Under the pieces are notes generated by a model. That model was not told where the DNA came from, searched no databases, and saw nothing but the letters and a program-made list of their open reading frames with translations. DNA of 64,000 nt. Source: Syngnathus acus. Its lineage: Eukaryota > Chordata > Actinopteri > Syngnathiformes > Syngnathidae. The position numbers were made by a program, and so were the translations under genes. The stretch spans positions 4,020,539-4,084,538 of the forward strand of contig NC_051097.1 in the NCBI RefSeq assembly GCF_901709675.1. The letters run 5' to 3'. Of this stretch, positions 1 through 10,390 are shown one piece after another (the first letter of the stretch is position 1; each line of letters opens with the position of its first letter).

Positions 1-988
1 TTAAAGATTTTTTAGTTTGCAGAGACTTGTGACAGGGAGCGTGACATGTGAATCAAGGTAATTTTAGGCAAGAGGAAGTGGTTATGTTCAAAATGTGATG
101 TGTACAGATTGTCTGTTTGATCATGAGGATGACAATGGTTCACCTACCGCCAACTTTGCACAACACTTTGCACATAATGCCCAGACGTCATATGTGTTGG
201 GTAAAAAAAAAAAAAAAAAAAAGAAACACCTTTTTTGGCCAAGTACTATAGAGCTGTATTCATAGCCTCGTAACCAGCGAGGAATGAGGCGGAGTCTTGA
301 AACAATAATGGGAATTTATGTTTTTTTTTTGTTTGTTTGTTTTTTCAAACACACAATACCATGAACATTGTTGTGGTCCAATGCGTTCGTCATCAACCAA
401 AAACAAAGTAGTGGGTGGCGGCTCATGAATTTTTGTCGTAAAAAGTCAATTGTTATACAAGTTACACCCAAGCAAGTCTGCAGTCACCATAGAACAGATT
501 TTGCCAAGAAAACCCTTGAGGGAAGAAAGAGAAAAAAAAGAGATTGCCCATATCAGGGCCAGAGCTAAATGGTAGCCAGGGATAGCCATGGCCACCCCAC
601 ATCTCGGTGAAATTTTTGAGACATACATACATTTCTCATTTCATTTTTTACGGATGCAGTATTCTTAGATCATTTGATACTCTGCCAAATACTACATTAC
701 CTGTATGATTAACAAACACATTTACAATCAATCAGAGTCTGAACTTTTAAAGATTCTGTGTTTAGTTGCTGTGTTTGCTATGATAACAATAAATTTCATG
801 TCTTATATATATATTACGGGTAGATTTTTTGTGATTTTTATAGTATTGAATGCCATAGTATTGGATTTGTCGTTTCTTTGTAATCCACGTGAGGAGTGCA
901 CTGTTTACATACTTTATCACTGCTGCACTTTGTACTTTATAATTATCTTATTTCATATTTTTATATAGAATGTCACTTTTTAACCAGC
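1..988. other. Intergenic, no gene seen
   Basis: AT-rich DNA with an A-run near 203-222 and T-runs near 320-345. The open frames here are short, lack splice context and resemble no family I know. The part just before 989 may be the body of a decayed LINE whose 3' tail follows, but I cannot recognise reverse-transcriptase motifs in it. Confidence 0.5.
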
Positions 989-1095
989 CGAAATACCACT
1001 ACATTGTTGAAAGCCGTATGCAACGAAATTTCGTTTTGTGTACACCTAGTGTTTACAAAATGACAATAAAGTTTGTCTAAGTCTAAGTCTAAGAG
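989..1095 (+). mobile_element. LINE 3' tail (L2-like)
   Basis: The segment has the form of the 3' end of a fish L2-like non-LTR retrotransposon: a stretch containing ACGAAATTTCGTT, then ATGACAATAAAG, then a short tandem tail of the hexamer TCTAAG (about three copies, 1076-1093). A tail of tandem short units after ACAATAAAG is known for fish L2-type elements. No coding part was recognised upstream, so this would be a 5'-truncated copy. The family assignment is by memory of the tail form only. Confidence 0.5.
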
Positions 1096-1189
1096 TTAGT
1101 GAGTTTTACAGAACTGGGAAATCCATGGCCCCTTAAATATTTTCATTCTCACAACAATGCACATTGGGATAGAGGAGCAACGATTAATC

Positions 1190-1548
1190 CATCCATCCAT
1201 CCATTTTCTGAACCGCTTAGTCCCCACGGGGGTCGCGGGAGTGCTGGAGCCCATCCCAGCTGTCATCGGGCAGTAGGCGGGGGACACCCTGAACCGGTCG
1301 CCAGCCGATCGCAGGGCACACAGAGACAAACAACCATTTGCACTCACACCTAGGGACAATTTGGAGTCTTCAATCGGCCTACCAAGCATGTTTTTGGGAT
1401 GTGGGAGGAAACCGGAGTGCCCGGAGAAAACCCACGCGGGCCCGGGGAGAACATGCAAACTCCACACAGGGAGGGCCGGAGGTGGAATCGAACCCGCACC
1501 CTCCTAACTGTGAGGCGGACGTGCTACCCAGTGCGCCACCGAGCCGCC
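1190..1548 (-). mobile_element. tRNA-derived SINE, full-length, with 12-bp target duplication
   Basis: Read on the minus strand, the element starts with a tRNA-like head carrying an A box (near TGGCGCACTGG) and a B box (close to GGTTCGATTCC), runs through a conserved body and ends in a GGATGGATGG tail. It is flanked by a perfect 12-bp direct repeat CAACGATTAATC at 1178-1189 and 1549-1560, the mark of retrotransposition. Further copies of the family are at 34985-35341 and 33338-33600 (plus strand), with a decayed one near 20715-20862. Open frames crossing it are incidental. Confidence 0.85.
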
Positions 1549-1560
1549 CAACGATTAATC

Positions 1561-2582
1561 GTTTTATGAAATTAATCAATAACGAGTTGGAGACCTTGTC
1601 AGATTAGAATTTATTCTATCAAACGTTAGTTATAGTCCTACATTGGACTACAACGACATTCATGGTACTGTGTGCGTTTTCTTTAGAATGAAAATGTTTC
1701 TGCTGTTAACTCGCAAGGCTGTTATATTTTCCATGTCGCAGACCCTACTGCTGCATCCCTAACAATAAGATATGAACCCATATAGTACATTCCACGCAAC
1801 TATTTTGTGACTTTGTGTCCCTTGAAAGCTCTTTAATGATATCCTCTTTATGATTCACGCTGAAGCAACAGGAAGAGGAACGTTTCGGTCGTGACTTCAC
1901 TATTGGAGTAACACAGTTGTGTCACACAGACGTAGACATACACACTTATCAAACTCTTACTCCCCTGTAAAATTCCACAGGCTGCCACTCAGTCTGCGTA
2001 AATGATGAATAAATTCTTCATTTCATCAAACACTATGTTTCATACAGTACCCCAGTTACATCGTCGCCATGACAAACTTCACAGTTATCAGATCAGCCGA
2101 GCCAAAAGCACTAAAATCCGACTATCATCCTCTGCCAAACACCCACTGCTGACTTTTTCAGAAGCCTTATGGAATATCTGCACGACAGCAAACAAAGAAG
2201 GCAAACATTAGTTGCTACTTGCTTTTCCCATATTAATCCACTTATTTCGAACAAATCAAATGCCCAATTAAGAATTTCATACAGAGAAATGAAAAACTGA
2301 CATAATTCACTTTTAGTGCTGGGACATGGAATACAATAGAAAAGGGCCTTCCCCAAACTGCTCCCATGAGGTTTGCATCGTCCAGATTGTCTTAGCAAGA
2401 GTAATTTAGATACTACAGGGAGAACTAATAAATTTAAATTAACCCCAAAATGGATGGATGGAATTCAGGCATGAGCATCTTGTTTTTTAACTACCTTCAT
2501 TTCTGTACTATAACATTTAATTTCCATATATAACAGAATATGCACTAATCATACAATATCATAAAAATCGTGAAAAATCCAT
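1561..2582. other. Intergenic, no gene seen
   Basis: No exon, RNA gene or clear repeat was recognised. A short GGATGGATGGA stretch at about 2451-2461 resembles the tail of the SINE family found elsewhere in the window. Confidence 0.4.
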
Positions 2583-2661
2583 AAATAAGCCGCACTGGAC
2601 TTTAAGCCCCAGGGTTCAAAACGAATACAAAAAGTAGCGACTTATAGTCCAGAAAATACGG
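2583..2661. mobile_element. Truncated end of a TA-flanked MITE (CCGTA family)
   Basis: This carries the motifs seen at the right ends of the larger elements at 12288-12957 and 17282-17693: AAGCCGCACTGGACT, then GGGTTCAAAA, then CTTATAGTCCAGAAAATACGG followed by TA. Only one terminus is recognisable, so it is a truncated or very short deletion copy. Confidence 0.6.
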
Positions 2662-3459
2662 TAATCTTTTCATCAGTTGTACTGTGAGCCGCATAGCACC
2701 ACACTCTAACCAGATGTATGAAAGAAATTTCAAATATGGCCAAAATACACGCATACCTGCAAAATACATGCTCTTACTATATTTCATTTTCCATAATACA
2801 TTTCTCAATGCACATACGTATGAAAGTCACAATTGAACAACAAAGGGTTAAAGCAATAAATGAAAGAATCCAACAATGTCTTTATATTACCATTTAAAAG
2901 TTCACTTATAACACAATATTCTATGCAGATGCCATCCACAAGGTCACAAAACCTTCCACACAAATTCCAGTGAGCTGAAAGTCATTTCAAATCATACAAT
3001 CATAGTTTAGTATTCAGATGTTTACTAAACCGCATGGCATTATCCTGAACCAGAAAATCTGCCAAGTGCAACTGAAAAACCGAATCTACATTTTGTGTTG
3101 TCCGGGTTTTCTTGCTCCTCCTCTGCTCCCCGGCTGCAGGTAACCTACTCTTACTCAATCCTGTCCACAAATCGCACAATAGTCCTGCCCAGCCTCTCTG
3201 CACAGCATACTTAAGCATCAGATCATGTCAAATGACACTCCCACATCTTTTTGGACTCAACACAGAGGTCTTAGAGAACTGAAATATCTAGGTGCTGTTC
3301 TGGTATCATAGGGAAAAAAGGTAAATCTATTACAATTAATCATTATTTGTAATATATATTTCTTAAAACAGTGACATTTTTTTACATAAGTACGGCATTG
3401 TTTTATGATGGTTTTTGGTCATATGTACTGTGATTTTGTAACTTTACTTTTATTTGCAG
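2662..3459. other. Upstream region of the SCPP gene
   Basis: The exon carrying the SCPP start codon begins at 3460 after a TTTGCAG acceptor, so a noncoding first exon and promoter should lie upstream, as is usual for SCPP genes. I could not fix the first exon; no convincing TATA plus donor pair stood out. Confidence 0.35.
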
Positions 3460-3472
3460 GAACCAATTAAAG

Positions 3473-4245
3473 ATGGATCTTCCAACATTTTCACTGATTG
3501 TTGTACTTCTTGCTGCAGCATCTGCTAAACCAGTAAGGCTGCATTCATGTACTGCTCACTCACCTGTTTTTTTTATTTTTTTTACACAAATACCAGACTT
3601 GATACCATTATTTGATGCATTTTGTATATCTAGTATAATTTTATATTATTGTTTGAATCATAAATGGGAGTGTAAAACCAATATACTATGTAAACGAATG
3701 ATTGTGAATATTGCTGTCTTTCGAATTGAAAAATAACATTTCTAAAATGGTGATTGTTCATGTTCTCTCTAAAGGTTGATGAGAACTGGCATCAGGATGC
3801 TGAGATTCCTGAAAATAATCACAAACAAGAATTACTGGCTATGGACAACTTGAGTTTTTCTTCCGAGTCAGCTCAGTCACGTGACTCATTAGAGTCCAGA
3901 GTCGCGTCCGACAGTGAGTCGTCCGAGAAATCCATTGAGGTGTCGTCCGAGATGCCACAGCCACAATTTTTAGCGGAGTCATCTGAAGAATCCCCTGAGG
4001 AGTCATCTGAAGAATCCTCTGAGGAGTCATCTGAAGAATCCTCTGAGGAGTCATCTGAAGAATCCTCTGAGGAGTCATCTGAAGAATCCTCTGAGGAGTC
4101 ATACGAAGAATCCTCTGAGGAGACACCGAACAAATCTTCAGAGGGATCCACTGAGCCTTCCTCTGAGGAATCTTCCAAGGAATCTTCTGAGGAGTCATTT
4201 GTCTCCACGGAGGCTCACATCACTGAAAGAAGAGGAGACAACTGA
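3473..4245 (+). CDS. SCPP-family acidic phosphoprotein (scpp1-like), Ser/Glu repeats, C-terminal RGD
   Basis: Two coding exons: 3473-3532 and 3775-4245, joined in phase 0 (CCA|gtaagg ... aaag|GTT), giving 176 residues. Exon 1 encodes a signal peptide (MDLPTFSLIVVLLAAASA) and begins at 3460, so the 5' UTR is split, the standard SCPP layout. The mature protein is dominated by SSEE repeats (about residues 90-135 and again near the end), ideal Ser-x-Glu sites for the secretory kinase FAM20C, and finishes ...ERRGDN, placing an integrin-type RGD at residues 173-175. Known of the family: such proteins bind calcium and act in bone, scale, tooth or otolith matrix. Position beside spp1 suggests scpp1, but low-complexity sequence prevents a firm orthology call; a DSPP-like or starmaker-like name is possible. 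A poly(A) signal AATAAA lies at 4491. Confidence 0.8.
3985..4122 (+). repeat. Coding 24-bp tandem repeat (EESSEESS)
   Basis: Inside the SCPP exon, a 24-bp unit encoding EESSEESS repeats in register from 3985: units at 3985, 4009, 4033, 4057 and 4081, then a partial one. The three central units are identical in DNA; the outer ones differ by one or a few bases (CCC for TCC; TAC for TCT). The pattern points to recent expansion by unequal exchange or slippage. Antisense frames also stay open across it. Confidence 0.9.
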
Positions 4246-4490
4246 ACATGGAGCACGCAAAACAAAAAATATATACAATAATTAAAAATGGTATGATTCT
4301 GGACTCAAAATTGATTGGAATCATTGTGTTTTAGAACAAACATATTGTGTTAAAGCTGCCAACAAATCAGGATAATAATGTTATTTCTACTTATTATTTA
4401 TTTATATCAACTGTTCTAATGAATAAGATGTATTGCCACTGTTTTCACATATACCATCAGATGTACATACTGTACATCTAAAGTACCAAA

Positions 4491-4496
4491 AATAAA
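4491..4496 (+). promoter_or_regulatory. Poly(A) signal of SCPP gene
   Basis: AATAAA about 245 bases after the stop codon of the SCPP gene; the first canonical signal downstream in the plus direction. Confidence 0.55.
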
Positions 4497-4519
4497 TGTT
4501 GTGTTCCATAAAAACAATA

Positions 4520-5673
4520 TATAAAAAAAAAAAAAGATGTCGCCATGTTTGTTTTGTCACAAAAAAAAAAAAAAAAGGGTCACTTACACAATGCATGTGA
4601 TGAAAAAAATGAAAGCACACACTGGTCTAAGACTAAGGCACACTTGCAACATCCTCACAAGAGCCAGTATAGTTAGACCATAATACATCAATTTTGCATT
4701 GGTAAAGATATTTATTTTTTGACATATGTGTACTTTACAGTGCTCACATTGATTACGACATCAAACAAGTACTTTGAATTCTGTACACTTGCCGGACACT
4801 TCATTCGGTAGTACTCTCCAACACAAGCTCAGATCAAACTGAAAAAAAAACCAACTGGATCAAAAATCCTCTCTATTGCAACAATGACAAACCATTAGAG
4901 AATTGTATACAATCCAAACTTCATTTCTTGCAGTTCTTCGCACTAGATTGTGCAGATGTGCCCTTAAATTGTGTCTGCTCAGTGTACTGCAGGATAGTAG
5001 TTTTCAAAGTGTCTAATGACATCTAGTGGGAGAAGGCATGAATTAAAGACACATCCAGACATCCAATTTTAATTGTGTGTAAGCAAATCTGTTATCATAT
5101 AGGTATGACTCATAAAAAGAAAGTAAAACTTTGATTGTGGGGTTGAATATTATTTTCGTTTTGTTTGTGATATTGGAAGTTAAATGCCTTATTTAAAGGA
5201 TCTCTGTTTTTTGTAGTAAATGTTGCAAAAAAGACATACAAGAAAATGTGTTTATTATTTATTTAGATGTTTTCAAATTATATTACTTTCAAGACAATAT
5301 TGATTTAATTTATGATTTTATTTAAAAACAAGGCAATGCTGGAGAATTAAATGTTCAAATTGAGGAGACAAAATTAAATGACTTTCATTTTATCAGTTGT
5401 GTTACAGTCTACTTTTGGGGTATTCGTGGGATGCCAAAAATCTTCGAGGTACACTAAACCAAAAACTCATGGTTGAGATTGTTCGTTTTGAGCTGATGAT
5501 GTCACTTTTCTTCTTTCATTTCCAATTGGTAATCATTTTTTATTGGAAGTCGTTCATGATCTCTTTATTCATCAATCTAATGATTCGATATGCTCTATGT
5601 CAGCAAAAAAATAATTAATCTTACCATTTGGATCAAAATAAGTCATACGCAGGGTGGATTTAATTAAAATAAT
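4520..5673. other. Tail-to-tail intergenic region between the SCPP gene and spp1
   Basis: Only A-runs (4522-4534, 4560-4575) and AT-rich DNA were seen. No exon was recognised. The two flanking transcripts converge here. Confidence 0.45.
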
Positions 5674-5679
5674 TTTATT
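5674..5679 (-). promoter_or_regulatory. spp1: Candidate poly(A) signal of spp1
   Basis: TTTATT on the plus strand, i.e. AATAAA on the minus strand, about 510 bases past the spp1 stop codon. Reasonable 3' UTR length; not otherwise verified. Confidence 0.4.
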
Positions 5680-6187
5680 TATATTTTAGAAATGGTACAA
5701 AATAATACATTACAATCGACATGGGGTGCAGCCACATGTCATGTAAAGAATCGAAGACACCAGCAGATGTTATAATGTAGCAAGCAACAATTTTCAGCCC
5801 ACATGAGGCAAATATATGGCAAAGTCATGATGCTTTTGAACTGATGACCCATATTTGCATGCAAGTTCATGTTACCTTGAATGCGCCCCTTGGATTTTGA
5901 TTTATTTCCTGCTGCGCCAAGTCAAATATTTTCCTCCTGATTAATCTTTTTTTGTCATCATTTACAATTTTGGATCTTTTCATTCAAAATTCAACAGAAC
6001 CTGTTTGAATCTGATAAATAATGTGCCAATTAGCTCAAAAATATTTTCAGAACTCAGACAATAATTGATAGTAAACAAACATTGGTTCTGTTGGTCCCTC
6101 CCGTAGAAAGTGTCTCCAAAGTGGACAGATGAACTAGAATAGGCCATGAACCCCTTATGAGGGACACCACCTGAGTTTCTGGACGAC

Positions 6188-9100
6188 TTATTTGGCGGTG
6201 ATGACCGCGGGCATGTCAGTGGTTTCGGGGCTCATCTCCTGCTCATCTGAGTCACTTTCCATGCTGTCACTCTCGTCAGAATCGCTGTCAGCAGCCCCGG
6301 GTGTGGATGTAGCCTCCTCGCTGCTCTGCTCGTGTTCAGACTCTTCTTCTTCCTCCACATCTGTGGAGCTTCCGCTATCGTTTGTGCCATCGTTCTCCTC
6401 CTCCTCTACTGGAAGAACTTCCTGGTTCTCAGGAGTGCTGCTGTCCTCCTCCAGTACGTCAGAGTGCCCCTGATAAATCTGAAACAAAGAGACGGAAGGC
6501 TTTATGACAGCTTTACAGTTACAAAATAAATACAAGACTTTGGTGCAAGGTATACTTTAGTAAACATTTATGGTATTGAAAGGAACACTGTACACAGAGG
6601 CTGCCAGAATTTGACAGACATCATTGGATTGACTGAACTAAAGATTTAGTGTCGCTTTGGGCTGCCAATGGTTCACTGAAAGGCAGTGGCTTTAATTTCA
6701 GGACTGTATTTCCTGTAGGCTATTTTCTGCTTTACATGCTGTGTGTAAAAATGGATAGGATATCTGTTTTTTTATATATTTTGATTAACCTATACTTAAG
6801 GCCTTTGGATTTTATGTTGCCATATATAAGTGAGCCATCAGAGTCAGCGTGTGTAAACTATATTTAATTGAGGGCATCTCTATGTTTACTTATAGACTTA
6901 ACGCAAACATGCAGGCTTAGACGGAGTAGTAGTCCAATTCAGGACACCTCAAGACTGGCTACTGCCAGATGGACCAGGACTCATTTAAAGAGGGGAATAA
7001 TCCAACTGGCAATGTCAACGCGCCACTTGAAAGTCTGTAATTTGGATTTTCTTAAATTATGCCCCTGAGTTTTTCAACCACTGTATTTTGTTTTCTTCCT
7101 TTGAAAGCTTGCACCCGGGGCATTACAGTTTTTGCAATATTGGCTTATTTTGGTTTTGCAGAGCACACGCAACATCGATGGTGGTCTTGGTCTTGGCAAA
7201 GTGTTATGTTGTATAAACTGGTGTTAAATCAAAGAATTTCCAGTCACTGAAATTACATATACTACATTTACATACTACATTTAGCTACCTCTGAATTAAA
7301 AAAAAAAAAAAACTAATATTAAGACACGCTTTGTGTCTCTGTGTGTTTCCAATGTGACACTGATATTCTGTTGACTGATCACAGTACAAAAAATGTTTGA
7401 CTGGGAAAAAGCTTCACGTCTTACACCACAAAAACATAGTCGGAGCTTGCAGGATATTGAGGCCTTGTAAATATAACCACCACTTTACCGTTTTAACCAA
7501 CCGAATGGGGAATAAAGTATCCCCCTTGCCACAAAGGGGGTTTTTTTGTTGCTCTTGGTTTTTTATGAAGATGTATAATTTATGCTTTGATTGTTTTTCC
7601 CCTTAAATCTGAAATGAGTCAGACCTGAATGTCCACAAAAACAATATGCAACAAAAAAAAAATACAACTGACCTCACTGTTGTACACCTCTGGTGACTTC
7701 TCCACCTCATTGCCAATGGGCATGTCATAGCCTGATTTTTTGCCTGTGTCAACATATTCATAGGACTTGTAAGATGAAGGAGCCTTGTGGTAGGTCTTCT
7801 CCTCCGCGTAGACATAGCTCTTGTACTCGCTGGGGTATCTTCCCATGCTGTCACCGCGGCCCGAATCTGTGTCTGTGACAATGGTGGGCAACAGGGGCTC
7901 TTCGGTCACAATTACAGGGGTTACTGTCTCGGGAGCAACAGTGGAAGACTCGCCCGACTCTGAGCTCTCTTCTTCGTCTTCCTCTTCACTTTCCTAGTGG
8001 GACAAATCACATATCAACATGAAAAGATTTAACAACAACAACCAATTCAAGTGCACTGTCCAATTAAAGATGCAAGTTCGAAACTGTTGGCTGTTCAACA
8101 GGGTACAGGGCACTCTGTGACCAAACACCAAAGTTTCAAGAAGTTTAGTGCCACCCAGGCTTTGATTTTCCCAGATAAGACAAAAGTGGCTAAAAGGAGA
8201 AATCATCCTTTTTGCTCAGCGGGACATAGATCTGATTGTCATCCCCATAGCGGTAAAAAGAAATACAGTGTTTTCATAGGATGGAGCTTAGGGGCAGCAA
8301 ATTAGATGAAAACAGCAAGGGCCACAAAATAGAACCCTGTGGAACTCCATATGACAGGGAAAGACAGGATTTGTTTTAACTACTCACACTCTCCTCTGAT
8401 TCCTCTTCATCATCATCATCATCATCATCATCGTCGTCATTGTCGTCATCATCACCGTCTTTACTTGGTTCATCTTGGTTGTCAACGGAGGGTGTGTCTG
8501 TTGTAGCATCATCTGTAGTTTCAAAGTTGATTAAAGCTGGACTCTCGACTGCTGCCTGTTGAAATCCAAAGATTCACAATTATACTTGACACTATGTACT
8601 GTATTGTATTCTTCATGTCTTACCTCCTTAGAACCATCTGTGCTCTCATCTGAACCCATAGCAACAGGTGCTAAAAAATTCTGGAACAACTGTAAAAACA
8701 TTCGTACTGATGAGTTCCAATGTTTGATCTAAGTAAACATATATAAAATTGTCCGTTTTAGTTTGAATTGCAGAAATGTTGTACCCTGAATGGTGACACA
8801 TGGAAGCGAGTCAATTGGGCCATCTTTTTCCTGAAGAGTGACGCTCCAGATCGTCTGACCTGTGGACAATATGAACAATCAACGTGGAGGTTGCACTGTC
8901 TCTCTGTCTGACTGTCCGACTTTACACCCACCACTTCTTCAGAACTCTCCGCCGAACTGTCAGAATATTTTTTTGCCTGAGAAGCAAACAATCACAATCA
9001 ATACAAACCACACTATATTTGTAATGTTGAAATAATAACTGGAATAGGAAAATTGTGTGAGATTGTGAGAGGACAAAAAAATCTCAGCGTATTAGATATT

Positions 9101-9357
9101 TACTGGTATCATGCAAAGTGAGAAATAAAGAACTTTGCTTTAACTTGATTGGCTGGTTTGTACTAGTATTTCTTAATCCATGCAATCGCACCGTTACCAA
9201 GTAATTGTCATGTTTCATACAATTTAACTCAACTAAGAGGAAAATATGGGTTCCAATTCCTGACGTAGAAATGCATTTTAAAGAAAACAAAGAGGAAACT
9301 CACTGGTCGGCAGAGAACTGCAGCAAAGAGCAGAACAAATACAAATGCCACTTTCAT
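6188..9357 (-). CDS. spp1: Osteopontin (secreted phosphoprotein 1)
   Basis: Seven coding exons on the minus strand, all joined in phase 0: 9357-9304, 8976-8932, 8859-8785, 8689-8624, 8555-8388, 7993-7673 and 6478-6188, giving 339 residues. Exon order is signal peptide (MKVAFVFVLLFAAVLC), a Ser-rich SSAESSEEV phospho-motif exon, a basic exon (VRRSGASLFRKK), a short LFQNFLAP exon, an Asp/Glu exon with a run of aspartates, the exon with SGRGDSMG (RGD at 182-184), and an acidic C-terminal exon ending VITAK. This is the known layout of fish SPP1. It is secreted, binds calcium and hydroxyapatite through Asp and phosphoserine, and binds integrins through RGD. The human SVVYGLR segment after RGD is absent; a Tyr-rich stretch (YKSYVY, YKSYEY) takes its place. 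The donor of the second exon could be three bases earlier. Confidence 0.93.
8399..8460 (-). repeat. spp1: Coding GAT/GAC microsatellite (Asp run) in spp1
   Basis: A run of ATC units on the plus strand reads as consecutive GAT and GAC codons in the fifth coding exon of spp1, giving a poly-Asp segment interrupted by one Asn. Acidic runs are typical of osteopontin; an almost pure trinucleotide run makes length variation between individuals likely. Confidence 0.85.
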
Positions 9358-10163
9358 CGTGTCTGTTTGGTGTCTAGAAGAACAAAAGAAAAATATAAAG
9401 CACTCATGTTGAATTGAAACAACACAATACAGTTTTAAAATAATAACTCCAGGGGTGTGATGAATTTTGGGCTTGACTGTTGACTCATCTCTGTTGTTTG
9501 GACTCTGGCTATGTAATTTCTAGCAATGTTCAAAATACACCATGTAAAGAGTTAAATTGCAAGTTCAAATTAAATTGCATCTGCCACAAGACCCGAAATT
9601 ATGGGAACAACTGAACGGCCAAGCACTACACCCACCCAAGCAGACATCCAGAGCAAAAACTAACATCTCATTCCAAAACCATGCCTAGTAATCTGTTGCC
9701 GCTTAGCCCAAACTCATGTTTTTTTTTTTGGCTTTCCAACAAGTCGAAGGGATTTTCTACCACTCCGTCTCAGAAGCAAGACACTGCTGTTGATCAATTC
9801 TCTTTACTCCCCCTAAAGATGTTGGATGGGGAACTGTGAGGGGAAAATCAGGTGTACTGCCCCGCATCCCCCAGCATCTTGCATAAATGAAAATGAACAT
9901 TTGGGGAATTATTTGGGAATTTGTAACTGTAAAATGCTCAAATAAAATTGACCCAACCAATCACAACTATTTGCTGGGGTACAATTATCTAGTAACATGT
10001 AATTCACTTTGACTAATCCTACGACTACATTCCACATGTTTTACATTACATGTTCTTGCAGCTATTAAAAGCAAAACATTGCAAATAATTATTAGCTCCA
10101 TCAAACCACAGTCCCTTCCAAACACTCCATTTTGTCATTTATATATAATGATCATATACTAAC

Positions 10164-10245
10164 CTTGTTTGGAGTAGCAGGAAGAGTGGAGACTGGTGAG
10201 GTTTGATCGTAGTATGTTCCCTGGATGCTGTGCGCTGCCCTGTGA
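10164..10245 (-). promoter_or_regulatory. spp1: spp1 noncoding first exon
   Basis: On the minus strand a donor AACAAG|gttag sits at 10164/10163. The coding exon with the start codon begins at 9373 after TTCTAG, so a 5' UTR exon is required. The 5' end is inferred as about 25-30 bases downstream of a TATA-like GATAAAAA at 10278-10271. Confidence 0.6.
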
Positions 10246-10264
10246 TGCTATTGCAGTCTCCCCG

Positions 10265-10390
10265 CTGCCCTTTTTATCTGCATGCTTCTGTCAGCAGCCA
10301 ATCAGGGCCGAGACTCTGATGTCATGAGGTTAACCGCTCCATGGTCCACCTCTTGTCTGTCTCCCCCACTCTTCCTTTGGTTTGTGGTGT
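10265..10390 (-). promoter_or_regulatory. spp1: spp1 core promoter with TATA, CCAAT and RUNX-like motifs
   Basis: Upstream of the inferred first exon on the minus strand: GATAAAAA (10278-10271), an inverted CCAAT box (plus-strand CCAAT at 10298-10302), a CRE/AP-1-like TGACATCA (10324-10317), a plus-strand AACCGC (10332-10337) and a plus-strand TTTGTGGT (10381-10388), the last two matching RUNX-type cores. RUNX2 control of osteopontin is well known in other vertebrates; use here is inferred from motif and spacing only. Confidence 0.5.

Noticed and set aside
1096-1607. Overlapping frames on both strands at 1.1-1.6 kb
   Set aside because: They lie over the tRNA-derived SINE, and near-identical peptides recur at the other SINE copies.
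3839-4208. Two long minus-strand open frames opposite the SCPP repeats
   Set aside because: They are by-products of a stop-free 24-bp repeat; the plus strand has the signal peptide, splice sites and poly(A) signal.
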